DNA of 64,000 nt from Lunularia cruciata (taxonomy: Eukaryota; Streptophyta; Marchantiopsida; Lunulariales; Lunulariaceae). The stretch is taken from positions 16,804,501-16,868,500 of the forward strand of contig OX419761.1 in NCBI GenBank assembly GCA_948567375.1. Direction: 5' to 3'. The translations under genes were made by a program, and so were the position numbers. This document shows positions 23,343 to 36,400 of the stretch, piece by piece; the stretch's first letter is position 1; each line of letters opens with the position of its first letter. Below the pieces are notes generated by a model that saw only the letters and a program-made list of their open reading frames with translations, did no database searches and had not been told where the DNA came from.

Positions 23343-24686
23343 GTCGTGAAAACACTATTGGACTAACCAACCTAAAAGAGATGTATCAATCCGCAACACA
23401 TAACACGGATTCAGATTACGCTTGGTAAAAGTCCTCCAGTTCTTACCCCCTTCAGTGAGTACTTTCCTGAGATGCGGTGTGGAATGCTTTCGCCAGCAAT
23501 CCAGGTCTTCGTCGCATAGCTTGTTTGTCGAGCTGTGACAATCAACCATTGATGTTCAAGGTATGCTAGACTGTTTGTTAGTGAACCGGCTATCTCAGAT
23601 ATGATGAACTGTCCGGTCCAGATCTGCGATTGAGTGTGATTTTTGAGAAATGGGAGAGGCCATGCGATATACACTGGATTGATGTGAATTAACGACAATT
23701 TCACATTTTTTAGAACTTAGTGTTCCTCGTTGTTGATGGATGCGTCATTTCCGAAGACTTGCACCATTTAGATGATCTACTATTATCCTCCTTGGTCTTG
23801 CTCTGGCCGTCTTGAGCCGTTGAGTGTGTTTCCTGAGAAGCTGATTGCCTCGGATCTCAACAACGGCACTCCGAGCCAGTCAAGCCCTTCCCATAACCGT
23901 TCTGGTATGGCCCAGAATCTGTGATCAAATTTACCAGCTGGTCAGCACAGCTTACGGAACCAACTTACCAGATGCATCATGTCTCCCTTCTCTCACAGCC
24001 GAGCAGGTGGCATGGTCAGGTATTCGAAGTGACTTTAACAAGCATGTGATCGTATAACATGTAGGAAATCGGAGCCAAAAGCACTGGATGAAGACCATTT
24101 TGTTCCGTCATTGGCTTGCCAGTGTGAGCAGGTATTTCTTACTCGTGAATAGAATCATCTCTCTTGCTGTTGGCCGGTAGAAAACCTAAGCTAAAAAATG
24201 TACAACTCACAGGGTAGCTAACCAAACGCCAGCCATAGAGTTCAGCTTTGCTACAGCAAAACTCCCAGTGAGTACGAGCCAGCATGTCAAGAATCTGCCA
24301 CTCTTCGTTCCGTTTTGTCTAGGTACTTAAAGAGTCATGAGCCCCTAGTAACAACATCGAGATTATCGTTGATCTGCTGTGAGGGCAGGTCCTCGTATCC
24401 TGGCGGTGTTTATACTCTGGCACATGCACTATACTAAACTACACAGTGATGCACCGTTCATGAAAACGACAATGTTGCAAACTTGAGTACTCGCCGATGG
24501 AGTAAACATGATTATGTCATTTCCCCCTGTGCATAGAACGCTCGAATATCTTAGAACAGAATAATGCGAACTTCACTATGGTCCGACCAACGCAGTAAAG
24601 AGAAGTCAGAGTTATAATCAAAGTCCCCTCAAGGAACCAACAATTATGAAAAAACAACGGGAAGCGGAGGGTGAATGTTAGGGAAC

Positions 24687-26044
24687 TCACGTGTTCATCA
24701 TCAATGTGATGTTGTCACCCTTTAACAAAATTCTCCCTGCCAGGCACAGTGGATACTGCCAATTCAGCAACAGACTCAAGAAGCAACTAGACTCCCAGAT
24801 TGAGTTGTAAATTACTAATTACTAATTACTATTAGATTATCTACTCCGTTGCCAACGTGACTCGAAGACCTTATTCGAGATAAAGTGTGTTTGCTATCTG
24901 CTTCATTCATAAATTGAATGGTCTGATTGAGATTTTCGGCAAAACCTTGGAAGTCAAGTTTAATCCCACCCAGTGCACTTATAGTGATTGAGGGCTGGCT
25001 AAAGAATCAAATATCTACTCGCCTACTTAGAAAACATAGCAAGCGTAACGCCACTTCATAGTAATAGACTGCTAATATTCAATACTAAAAATATGACATA
25101 TTGGAATCTTACCAAGAGGTTTACGGGTCTTCTTCTTCAGGGATATCTCCTCAGCATCCTCAAGGACAAGATTCATGTATTCGTCAAATCCCTACACATA
25201 TTCAAGCACCCCCCGTAAGCATTAGGTACTCAGAAAAATAAGCAAAGGCTAGCGTCAAAAAGACCTGTAACGATTTTCTATTGTTCCCAGAAAAATGACA
25301 TGGGAAACCAGATACTCACAATGATACGACCTTCGATCCTGAGGTCCTTCTGCTCGAACAACCAGATCTGAATTCTGGATTTCTGTTTGACAAAGCAGGA
25401 CGAACACAGATTTAAGTTATGACGCCGCAGCTTCATGTTAAGTTTACGAGAAAGTACTCGTACCTCTACGAAAGTTTCATAACCTCAGCGAAAATCCAAT
25501 ACCAGATGTGATAAAGATGTGATGGAGACTATAATCTTACAATTCAACACCAAGAAAAGCGAAAGGGTAAGTAGCTTACACTTTGCAAAAATCGAAAAAT
25601 CAAATTCTGCACCACAGGAGATTAAGAGTAGAAACGCCAAGTTCACAATCGGGCCCGGATAACGTCATATCACACCAAACCACAACCGACGTCCGTTAGT
25701 AACCTGCAACTTCTAGAGCAGGACACCTTTTTGTACGATTCAAACATTCGTCAAACTCAGAAGAGCAGAAGGGATTCCTCTCTAATGCTTCCATCAGTCC
25801 AAAGAATAAAAGGAGAAAACAAACTTTACTTGACGACCGTCCTTTATCTACGGTTGTAGAAATATGAAGCAGGTGGTAGAGAGATGAACCTGATCCAACA
25901 CCGAGCACGTCTTCGACGTAAAGTTGCAAAAGAGCGGGAAAAAAATTACAGCCTCTAGACTCACTTAAATTCAACAACATAAAATTGAGACTCGAAACTT
26001 ACGATGGGCTGGGTCATAATCCGCTGCACTTTGGTGGTCGCCAT
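24687..26044 (-). CDS. SNRPE: Small nuclear ribonucleoprotein E (SmE)
   Basis: Five exons join in phase: 26044-26003, 25606-25580, 25382-25320, 25191-25113 and 24736-24687, giving 86 aa, close to the length of SmE in other eukaryotes. SmE is one of seven Sm proteins that form the ring around the Sm site of the U1, U2, U4 and U5 spliceosomal RNAs in the nucleus. The N-terminal [14 protein letters not shown], the central [20 protein letters not shown] with the following MNLVL (Sm1 motif) and the final [14 protein letters not shown] (Sm2 motif) identify it clearly. The tiny second exon (27 bases, NLIFRFLQS) is in a fixed position between two large introns. The start is the first ATG and gives the conserved N-terminus. 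All splice sites are GT-AG. It looks fully functional. Confidence 0.97.
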
Positions 26045-27190
26045 GGCTGCTAGTTCGATGACCCTCTCCTACCCTTCGTTCGCGAGCTTCGCTGCTTGGA
26101 GCTCGAGCGAAATTTCGACTCCAAAACGAATCTGACTTGAGGCTTAGGGTTTGACTCGGGTTTCTCACGAACAAAACAGCCACAGAATTCGGCCACCGGT
26201 TCCTCCAGTTCCCTGCTCTTACGACCTGTTCTTCCACCGGAAGAACGGGGTAGACTTTCTCTTCACTAATAGAATCGCCAGGAGCAGATACGTCACGACA
26301 GCGATTCGAAATAGAAAGGAATTTTAGGACTCCGAGTCGTCAGTGTTCACTCAAAATTTAGCGAGTAAAAAATTGAAACTTTTGAATGAGAGGATAGGAT
26401 TCCTCTCATTTTTATTGCGTAAATGTAGAAGGTACAAGAAGATATTGCAGTTACTAGGCCAAAGACCTTACAACGAAAATAACAATAAGGGTTGAATCAC
26501 CAAGTGAAAATTTGTAAAGTCACTGCTTTCTAAGTGAGCACTTGTGATTATATTTGGGTGGAAAGCATTCGGTGTATTAATATGATGTCATCATGCTTCC
26601 AGCTTTATTTATCTGAATGGGAAAAAAGGTTTCAGTTTAATGATAAATCCATTTAATTTATCATTTCCTGAATTATTCTGTGGTTTAGTTGTTGTTATGT
26701 GGGAGATTGATAATCATCTGCCGGGTTGGGACAAAGAATGATTTTGCTTTTTGTCCTTACACGGCATTTTTAGATATTTATTTATTTATTTTCATTTATA
26801 TATGCAAGAGGTATACATAGTGTACTTCCTAGCTCTCCAGCAAATTGATGTGTTGACCTAGTTTGTATGTTATTGTTACATAGCACAACCAACAACATTG
26901 TTGAAAGCTCATATTGACTTTTTGCTGCAAAGTAACATTTTCTTTTTAAAGACTAGTTACTTCTACTTTTGAATGTTTCCTAGTCTCTTGGGTAGATTTC
27001 TTTTGTGAACAAAGAGGTTTTTGCATGTATGCACTATGCTTTGATTGAAAAAAGTATTTTATTCTTTGAAGTAGAAGTTCTTCTTGTTTTTTTCCAAGTT
27101 AACCGAGTTTTTTGCATCTAAAAAGTTGTATGAATTAATATTTCCCATAATTAGACATTTTTCTATGAGTCATTTGTGTGTAGGATGAAA

Positions 27191-27307
27191 TTCCCAACAT
27201 CTTTGATATTAGTATTAAGGCTTCTAGAATTCTAGAAATTTTGAGTTCTACCTTCCCAATATCTTTAATATTAGTATTAAGGCTTCTATAATTCTAGAAA
27301 TTTTGAG
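27191..27307. repeat. Direct duplication, 62-base period
   Basis: Units 27191-27245 and 27253-27307 are nearly identical over 55 bases, with an AT-rich core containing ttctagaattctagaa in the first unit. Confidence 0.9.
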
Positions 27308-30262
27308 AAATTTTGAAATCCCTCTAATGAGTAACATCTTGTTTACTATGACAAAAAGTTGCAAAACCATTTACTTTGCAATAATAAATTTTATTCAGTA
27401 GTGATAAATGTCATTAATAAACAACATTAACATTACAAGGGTCTTGAATAAAGGTTTTGCCTTAGAAAAGGTTTTTAGCACTTCTATTTCATCCATAATG
27501 GAGCAAAAAAATCTTTAATTGTAGATTGTCGAATATTCTCAATTTGATCATTTCTCTCTTTTGAAAGCTATGGTTTTTGGATGCAATTAAGGATAGGTTT
27601 TGCCTAATTATGAAGCTTACCCGTCATTGTTGAATCACATGGGAGAAAATCCAACAAAGTCATAATTGACACATTTTCATGCAAAATATGAACCTCCCAA
27701 TTGACATTTCATTGTCCATGTCGTCTCCTTATGAATCGTATCATATTGTTGATGATGAGAACGTTGCAAACAATATCATTATCATTGATATCATCATCAT
27801 TGATGTCATCATCACCAATAGGATTGTTTTAGTACACTTTTAAAAGTTTATCAACAATCTGATTGGGTACATTACCATCAACTCCAAATGACATGGACAA
27901 ATTATTATGCATTTGTAAGTTAGCAAGAATTGACACCAATTTGTTCGCAACATCATCCAATTCACAAAATCTTTGATCTATGTCTTGATTGAAGGTGACA
28001 TTGGACATGCTTGGAAAATTGTTGGCCTTGACAACATAGCAACAAATGAGATTGGTGTCAATTGTCACTTAAGCAGTTTTCACCTAAAAAAGCATGTTGT
28101 GCATATGAGTATGATTGTTAATTGAAAATTTTACACTTGGTAATAGATTGTTATATTGCCAGCTCTTATATTTGATATGGAAATGATTGAGTTGACAATG
28201 ATAAAATGTAACCTTAAACAAATGAATTATACATTAGTCAAGCGGTTGACAATTGCTCATTCAATAGAAAGAAAACAAGAACAATATTCTCAAACTTGAA
28301 GATTGAATCTACTAAACCACAAGGATCTAGAATCTAGAATCATTGTTGATAAACAATAGTCCTCTAGAAGGTAATATGTACATGACCAATGTGATTGATT
28401 TTATGCAAAAGGCGTAGGTAAGAAGATGTACCTTGCAATGCCTTTGACTAAAAATCATATTTTAAAACTATATGTTTGATTGATGTATGCCACATTCCTT
28501 AGGGCATGAGGTCAAACACTTTTACCAATGATTTGAATTATAAATTCTTCTCTATTGTGCTCACAATTGAAATCATTGTTATGCATTCTTGAGCATTGGA
28601 TCCCAAAACCATGACTATTTGCAATGCAATATGTTTGCAACAATGTTGTTTTTTACAAAGCAAATTCATTGATGTTCAAGATGTTCTCAAGACATCTTTC
28701 AAAATTTCTCAAATCTCATACAACCACCTTTTGATCTTTGTTGGATTTACAAAGCTATGTTTGTCGCACCGTCTTCTACTTGACATGCCAACTCACTTTG
28801 AATATTTCTTGAGCCACTCATTTGAGGCAATGCATGCTTTCAATGCAATGATGTTAGTAGATGTAAGAACATCAATGTAGACCTCCATAATCTTGTCTCT
28901 CAAAAGGTAAGTGCTTTGTTTTCCAAAAATTCACTGGTGACATTGAGGTCTAAAGTGTCAATCTCTACTTGCATGTGCCATTGATTCACCATTTCAATCA
29001 GTATAAACACACTAGGAGTCATTGTGCTATTTCTTCCTAGATATGTTAGTATTTGGCAACAATGATGCATCCAAGTTTATTTGCCTTTCCTTTGCAATAT
29101 TGGTTAGTATTGGATAAGCAACATCAAACTTCTTGGTGGTTTTCTCTTGTGTATTGGCTAACTGATCCAAAAATTGCAAAATAGCAAGTTTTGTTTCTAG
29201 ATCCAATCACATGTGTTCCATTATATCAGATTAGGCACATTCATTGGTAAAATAAAGAGTACATATTAAGGATCCATAACCCAAGGTAGAGATACTTATT
29301 TCTTACTTGCACACAATCACATAAAGGCTATGCACAAATCCTGCTATTAGTGACTTCTTTGCAATAGTAATGTCAAGCTTATGTATTACTATATGTCACT
29401 TCTCAAAGATAGAACTCTAAATCTTTCTTCTGTACAAAAGGATTGAACCTTCATTATTATTCACTCAAAAGCATGTGATACAATTGATTGAAAGAAAAAA
29501 TTTATACTAATATTTATATTTATTTATATTTTAAAGATAGGATATGATATTGGAAATATGAAGACAAAAGCCATTTGAAGAATGAGATCTAAAACTCATT
29601 AAATACATATAAAATGCAGATGAAACAAAAGCAAAATTCACAATAGAATATATGAATAGGAGATGAAATTTAATTTATAAAAAGCATGTTTTATCAACCC
29701 TATGTTTAGGTTTTTTTGTTATTTAAAATAATCTGCTATTAGGATTTAATTTGCACTTGAGTCATTCAATTTGTTTTGGAAAATAAATTTAGTGAATCGA
29801 ATATAGATTAAAATCCAAGATTATTGCTGTAATGTAAATGCCATAAAAACCTAAACATAAAGAAAAAATATCAAGAAGTACTAAAACACTTGTAATTGGA
29901 GTCCGATTAGCCAAACATTGACTTGATATGTAGTTTATGAATCAAACTCAAGTAATGAAAACAAGAAGTCAAGGAGAGTAAGGTTTGATGTTTAAGAATT
30001 AATTGAATAGGAAAAATAGAGTAGAAAGATTCTTGGTTCTAGGTATGAAAAAGAAAAGTGGAAATTGAATAGAGAATGATTTCCACTTCAGATTTTCAGT
30101 CTTTAGAGAGAGAGGGAAGTAAAGCAAAAGGTTAGAGGTATTGATAAACTATATTGCTTCATATTCATGAGCTATGGATGCATAAGCAACGAAAAGATGA
30201 AATGGTCAAAAGAAGTAGAAGGCAATACTTAGTAGGCCTCATTGCACATCCAAATAAGGCAA

Positions 30263-30350
30263 CCGTATACGGAAAACGAAGGATAGGAAGACCCCATCAA
30301 GCCATACAAGGGAGAGACAAAAAGGGTAACATGGGGCTAAGTCCCAATAG
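30263..30350 (-). repeat. Dispersed repeat, copy C
   Basis: Reverse-oriented match to copies at 4045-4130 and 16329-16412. On the plus strand it lies in an open frame (30154-30360) and reads Gly-Arg-Pro-His-Gln-Ala followed by Met-Gly-Leu-Ser-Pro-Asn. Confidence 0.65.
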
Positions 30351-30980
30351 AGTCTTATGAGAAATATGCCCTACCATACTTAAGATATCTGAGCTATGTA
30401 AGTCGTACAGTCTACACACAATTGGAACATATGAAGAAACATCACCTAATGTGATTGCTCTCCTATGGATTGCACCAACCACTGCCCTCTATAGAGCCAT
30501 GGACACACACTATCTAAAATATGCTATAAAGTATGAGAGTGAGAGTGTGTAATACCTCGAGGACAAGAGAAGAGAGAAAACACAGATTACACACTCAAAC
30601 ATTCGGTGCCCCAAAGGAGCACCTTCTCTTTATTATATAGACAAAGGATCTCCTCCAAGGAAGCTCCACCATAGGATTAGGCACATAGATATGTGACATG
30701 TCAGCAAGCTCCACCCTTGGATTACTTATTTGGATGGGTGACATGTCGATCTAGGTCCTATCTGGTTGGTCAAACAAGCTTTGACCGGAGGGAATCTTTT
30801 AGGGAATCTTGTAGGAATCTCAGAATCATGTAAGGTACCATTGGAAAGCTCTCGACAAGACAAACCAAGGGAGAGGAAAGGCCAACCATTTCTCCACTCA
30901 AGTGTGGAAAATGTGCACATTTTCAAGGCCTAAGTCATCCATTTAGGCCTCCGAAATTGCCTTCAAAGATTTTAGGCATA

Positions 30981-31275
30981 TTTCGGTTCCTACTCTATTG
31001 GTAGAAGTCCACTTTTGGTAATACCTCTTTCTAATCTATTTAGTTCATCATGTGTAACATCCTTCCAGATGTTATCAAACCAATTCTCACCTTTAAATCA
31101 TATGTGTAGCTATTGGTTCTAAGGTTCTCAAGTCTATTTCGGTTTCTGCCCTATTAGTAGAAGTACTCTTTTGGTGATACTTCTATCTGATCTATTTTGA
31201 CCATCATGTATAACATCATTCTAGATGTTACCAAACCAAATTTCAGATCTAGATCATATGGCTAGCTCTTGGTAT
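30981..31275. repeat. Direct duplication, 156-base period
   Basis: Units 30981-31124 and 31137-31275 share most of their sequence, including tagaagt, catcatgt and gatgtta blocks. The second unit ends just before ttggtattacagagtgg, which resembles the junction between an LTR and a tRNA primer-binding site, so this may be the eroded end of an LTR element. Confidence 0.75.
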
Positions 31276-33492
31276 TACAGAGTGGTACTCCTTGAACGCC
31301 TAACATGATAAACCCTCGTGCACTCCCTGACAAATATGTCAAATGTTGTGTCCATCGCTCCATATAACTCCAAGGCTAGAGGAACAAAGAGGTGACCTCG
31401 TTGCATACCCCTATACTTGGAGACCTTACAACTAACTCTACACTCGCCGCCCATCCCGAGGGATGGGTAATCACTCCATCCAAAACTATATTCTGCGTGG
31501 GGTCCATAACCACGACATCCGCTACTGTCACATGATCATCTCGAATAAGTCTGCCTTGACACATGTCATTTGTAAAACATATGAATGCTCCCTCCAAGCC
31601 AAGTATCCACTCTCTCATGCCATAGCAAACACTATGTTACTAATGACATCATGGGTAGCTATCCTCTGTTCTCCAAAAGGACACCATGTCATGTGTATTG
31701 CGGCTACATCTAGTGTAGAATCACCTTCACAAGAAGAAGCAGATGGGTGGATTGCACATCCGATTTCATCAAGGCCAAAGTAAATGACCAAACTTCACTA
31801 CTTTTCGAATCGAGTTTGTGTTTGATAAGATATGGAAGGGGTTTTAGTTAGCTCATTTTCGCGATCATAAAATATTTTCCGGGATATCTATGGGATATTC
31901 CAGTAGAAAGTCTGTAAATTTTACAAGAGCATTTCCCGTAACCCTCTAAAGGTTAACGGATCACGATTTTCAAAACCCATAAGCTACGTGAGATCCATAG
32001 TCCATAAACCCCGAATAGGCCATCCGAAATTTACATCCAACCATAAAATAAACTAAACTCTAAATAATTATGGCCTTGTTTATAAATGACTAAAACTTGT
32101 TTATTAATTATAGGAATTGCTTACGGTCAACTTAAACTTACGCGAGGTGCCTTCTCCGGTAAATTTCGAATCTGAAAGCCCCTAATATATTCATTAGGAA
32201 AAGGACGATTGCTAAGAATTCACAAAGAGGATAAATCAATGTCATTCTTTCCAATACCGTGAGGGTGGGAAGGAAATACATAATCTCAAGCGTTCCAAAC
32301 TCAGTTATTCCGAGAAGCAAAAGACAATCATACCAAATTGATTTATGAAACGGCTAAAAAAGAAAGAGCATCCAAGCGTCTTACTTTACTAATGAAAAAA
32401 ATAAAAATTGGCATCGTCATCTATATACATATATGAATGGAAGGAAGAACAAAATGAAGAATAAGATATTTACTCTCACTAACTGTTTCAACTTTCAAAT
32501 ACGCTCATCACTTTTGAACATGTCTAGATTCCAAAACTTGGTACCCGTACCGTCGACTCACCTTATTTATTTTATTTTCATCCACTCAACTCCAACAGTG
32601 AGTATGGTCATTTACTAGCTCTCGTTCTCCTCTCTTACTTATGTATCACACACACTTACCTTGGCGGAGGAAGTAGTGCTAGGAAACGACATTGTTGAAA
32701 ATACTTCCCCGTAGAAAAGGAGAGATCGAGGTTGTTTTTTCTTAATTAAAGATAATTGCAATCATTCTTAATTAATTACAGACGTCAGGTGAAGCCCAAG
32801 GGAAATAGCTCGACGCCAGTATGAGGAAACTAACGCCTCCAATTCTCCTACATAAAACTCCTGTAATATAAGACCTTGTTTATAGGTATTTTTAACGGAG
32901 GAACATACGATTCTGTAGGTAAAATTTATCAAATATGATCTTCCAGTTCTATGGGACTTATAAATTAAGTTCATACTAAAAAAAAATCTCTACTTATACT
33001 TAGTGACACCCTCATGTGTATACGAATTGAAATTTTTCAGTAAATTTCCATGCATCTTAGGTTTTCTTAACTTCTAATTGCTTGCATATATTTACCAAAA
33101 TAACTTAGTGCTTGTTATGTAGACCTGCATAAAAATATGCTACAGGTGTTAGGAAAGTTGAATCGCATCAGTTAACCAGTTCGCTTTCCATCAAAAGCAA
33201 TCTGATTTGTGTAGGAGTCTTCATCAGGAAACTTAAGGATATTGCGAATGAATGCCGATGAAATCAGGTACTTAGGGCAGAGTGCTGTATTCTCGGGAAT
33301 CTACGGTCCCCTGACTGGATCGAGAAGGGTTTGCAAACAGAGCTGGAATTGCTTGCAGCAGTAGAGAGTGAAAGCTTGAGAGCTTCTGTCTGATCCGCCC
33401 TCACATTTGAGCTCTGGCAGTTTGGTAGATCTTAACTCCAAAGTGCTTGATAGCACGAAATTGAGGCTGCTCTGTAAGAAGTTTCTGCAGTC

Positions 33493-36400
33493 ATGCCTCC
33501 CAAGGCTGCTGCTGCCAAGGGCAAGACGACTGTCGCTGATCGCCCCATTCTAGGGCGTTTCTCTTCGCATTTGAAGATTGGTATTGTAAGTAAGCTTTTC
33601 CGTGTACGAGTTATTTGAAATCATTAATTCCTCTAGTGCTTGCGAGCTTTTGTAATCGGATGTTCAGTCTCTACTGGTATTGTTTTCTTGGATTGAAGCC
33701 GATTGAGCTACTTCTTTTTAAGAGAGGTGTGGATTCGGAGACTGTCGCGGCTTATAGTTATGTGATGGCATGATTTGACAAGGTGTAGTGTGAGATAATG
33801 CGCTTCTTAATCCTGTGTTAAAAGTTCTCAATTAGCGTGTCGTTTCTCAGTGGATCAGAGAATCTAGTTTCTTAAATGAGAATTTCAATTGGTACAGGTC
33901 GGGCTTCCAAACGTTGGGAAGTCTACTCTCTTCAACACTCTCACCAAATTGTCCATTCCAGCTGAGAATTTTCCTTTCTGTACTATTGAGCCAAATGAAG
34001 CGCGAGTCAACATTCCAGACGAAAGGTTTGATTGGCTGTGTCAGTTATTCAAACCCAAGAGTGAGGTACGAACCTGTGCTTCTCAATTTGTTGGTCTAAA
34101 TTTATGACTTCGAACTTGGGTTCTTCTTATGCTGAAACCGGCATGTGGTTTGTCAAACATGATCTCTCCGGGCAACGCCACTGAACTCGTACGGTTAACG
34201 ACGCCACTGAACTCGTAAGGTTAAAGACGCCACTGAACTTGATGGTTGTTGACGATCTTGTGAGTACGCGTATGGCAGGTTTCAGCTTTTCTCGAAATCC
34301 ATGATATTGCCGGATTGATCCGTGGAGCAAATGAGGGTGAAGGCCTGGGTAACAATTTTTTGTCACATATTCGTGCCGTAGACGGAATTTTCCACGTCAT
34401 AAGTACGTGTAAAGTTTCATCCTCCTTCTTTTTCCACTCACACCATGTTGGAGAAAAGTTTCCCTCATCATCACAACACCAAAGCACACGTTATCAAAGC
34501 GGAGCCATACGATCTCAATCAATTCTTTTCAGTCCTACATGTAATTATTGTTGTTTTGAATTTGCTGCGGTTTTGAAAATTCTCTTTCAAACTCTCCTCC
34601 TGGAGTCTATCCAATTGTTTGTAATTCAGAAACTGAGTTCCAAAGTACTTATCGTTTAACCTTCGTTCACATTTGCATACATGCACATTTCTTTGCATCA
34701 GATGTATGGGTTGTCAGCTGCAGAATTAATCTGGACTGTTATCGGAGCAGTTGGATATGTTGGAGTTTAACGCACTTGAAACTTTGAGCCATAACACCTT
34801 TGACGTCACTAATTTGATCATCTCTAGATAGACGCAACTGTATTAGAATTTCTTAGCAGTCTAGCACCTGTCACGTGAAGCCCGTGCGTAAGGAAGCAAG
34901 TCAAAGAAGACACTTAGGCTGCAATTTTAGTTCTGATGGGCCATGGGACAATTGTTCTTTGAGTGCAGTGAAGTGCCCGAACAGATTCATAATGTTGTAA
35001 CTGTGGTCTTGTAGGAGCGTTCGATGATCCTGATGTTATTCACGTTGAAGACACAGTGGATCCAATCCGTGATCTCGAGGTTATTACACAGGAGCTACGG
35101 CTTAAGGTACGGACTTGTCTCAGAGTTGATGAGTATTAGACTGAGCTGTCCATACTTCGATTGGCCACTCATCGGGCATTAGATGAATAAATCGTTAAAC
35201 TTTTTTAAGTTGGGCAGGATTTGGAATTTATGGGAAGGAAAGTGGACGATTTGGAGAAAGCTATGAAGCGCAGCAACGAGAAAGCGCTTAAAGTGGAGAT
35301 GGAGTGCTGTGTGAAGGTATAATTAGAAATCACTACAAAAGGTTAATTGCATGAATAGTTGTTTGTGTTAGTTTTAGTTAATCTCTAGTTTAGTGCAATC
35401 CTTATTTTTGTGACTCTAGTTTAAGTACCTTTAAGGTTCAGCTATCTCTTTTGGATAAAGTGGGGCGCAATTATAATTAGGGTTAGGGAAAGTAGACTCT
35501 TAGTTTTGCTTCTGTGTATATAACTGTGTTCTCTAAGCTTGATATTGTTAGTTCTCTTGCAAGAGTCATTCCTAGCACCTTTTACTGGTTTCAGGTGTTT
35601 TTTGTGCAATTTATCTTGGGGTGTTTTATCATGCAACGTGAGCAAACTGTTGTGTACTATCTCTGAAGGCTCAGAGAGAGAGTGTGAATTGAGTATTGCT
35701 GTGAGCAATCAAGAGTGTCTACTCTGGTGAGATTGGGAAAGCTGAGTGCGAAGATGTATGATACATCAGAAGTCAGAATAACTGAGGATACATCAGAAGT
35801 CATAATAACTGAGGATAGACCTTCAACTGCATTAGGAAGAATCAACAATTCTCATCAGGTTATGGGCCCACAGTTGGCGCTGGGTTTGGTACCAGGCTCT
35901 AGGAGCTTGCTTAAGACTCTACAAGGCTCTCTTAAGCAAACATACCTTCCCTTTGCCTTCAATATACCCATTTGGAACGTCCATGTAGATGGTCTCTTTC
36001 AGATCTCCATTGAGATAGGCTGTCTTCACATCTAACTGCTCCACTTCCCAATCTCTGTCTGCAGCTAGTGCTAGAAGCATCCTCATAAATCCATACCTGG
36101 CCACTGGTGCAAAGGTTTCAGTGTAACCAGTTGCTGCTTTCTGGTTGAAGCCCTTTGCAACCAATCTTGCTTTGTACTTCAAAATCTTGTTCTCAATTCC
36201 ACGTTTGACTCTAAAAACCCATTTAGAGTCAATTGCTTTTCTACCTGGTGGTAAATCAGCAAGAACCCATGTACCATTGGTCTGAAGAGATTTCTTCTCT
36301 TCTGCTACAGCTCACTCCCACTGAGTCGAATCTGGTCTAAGCATTGCTTGCTCTAGTGTCTAGGATTATTATCTATCTCATTGCACATGTAAGATGTATT

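Larger units (their letters stand above)
21697..24686. other. Spacer between NAA30 and SmE (3' ends converge)
   Basis: Both neighbouring genes end toward this stretch. No assignable coding region was found. It holds a short perfect hairpin (22224-22267) and a 110-bp-period duplication (23136-23342). Confidence 0.55.
26045..33492. other. AT-rich spacer between the divergent SmE and OLA1 genes
   Basis: No intact gene. Promoters of SmE (left end) and OLA1 (right end) must lie here. The middle is strongly AT-rich. Frames such as 27829-28068 (minus), 28596-28880 (plus) and 31376-31618 (minus) resemble eroded transposon coding DNA but carry no motif I can name. Repeats at 27191-27307, 30263-30350 and 30981-31275 are listed separately. 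Confidence 0.5.

Noticed and set aside
27770-27830. Repeated atcatcatcattgatgtc phrases as a CRISPR-like array
   Set aside because: No regular spacing or spacers; simple trinucleotide-type repetition in plant DNA.
27829-28068. 79-aa minus frame in AT-rich DNA
   Set aside because: No domain or splice partner. Its flanks are full of stops, so it is not listed as a gene.
31376-31783. Overlapping open frames on both strands reading VTVADVVVMDPTQ on the minus strand
   Set aside because: Possibly transposon-derived, but the likeness is too short to assign.
35715-35857. Gag-like N-terminus reading [12 protein letters not shown] in the left copia LTR
   Set aside because: The same sequence is also in the right LTR, which ends at the intron junction, so it belongs to the LTR and is not the start of gag.
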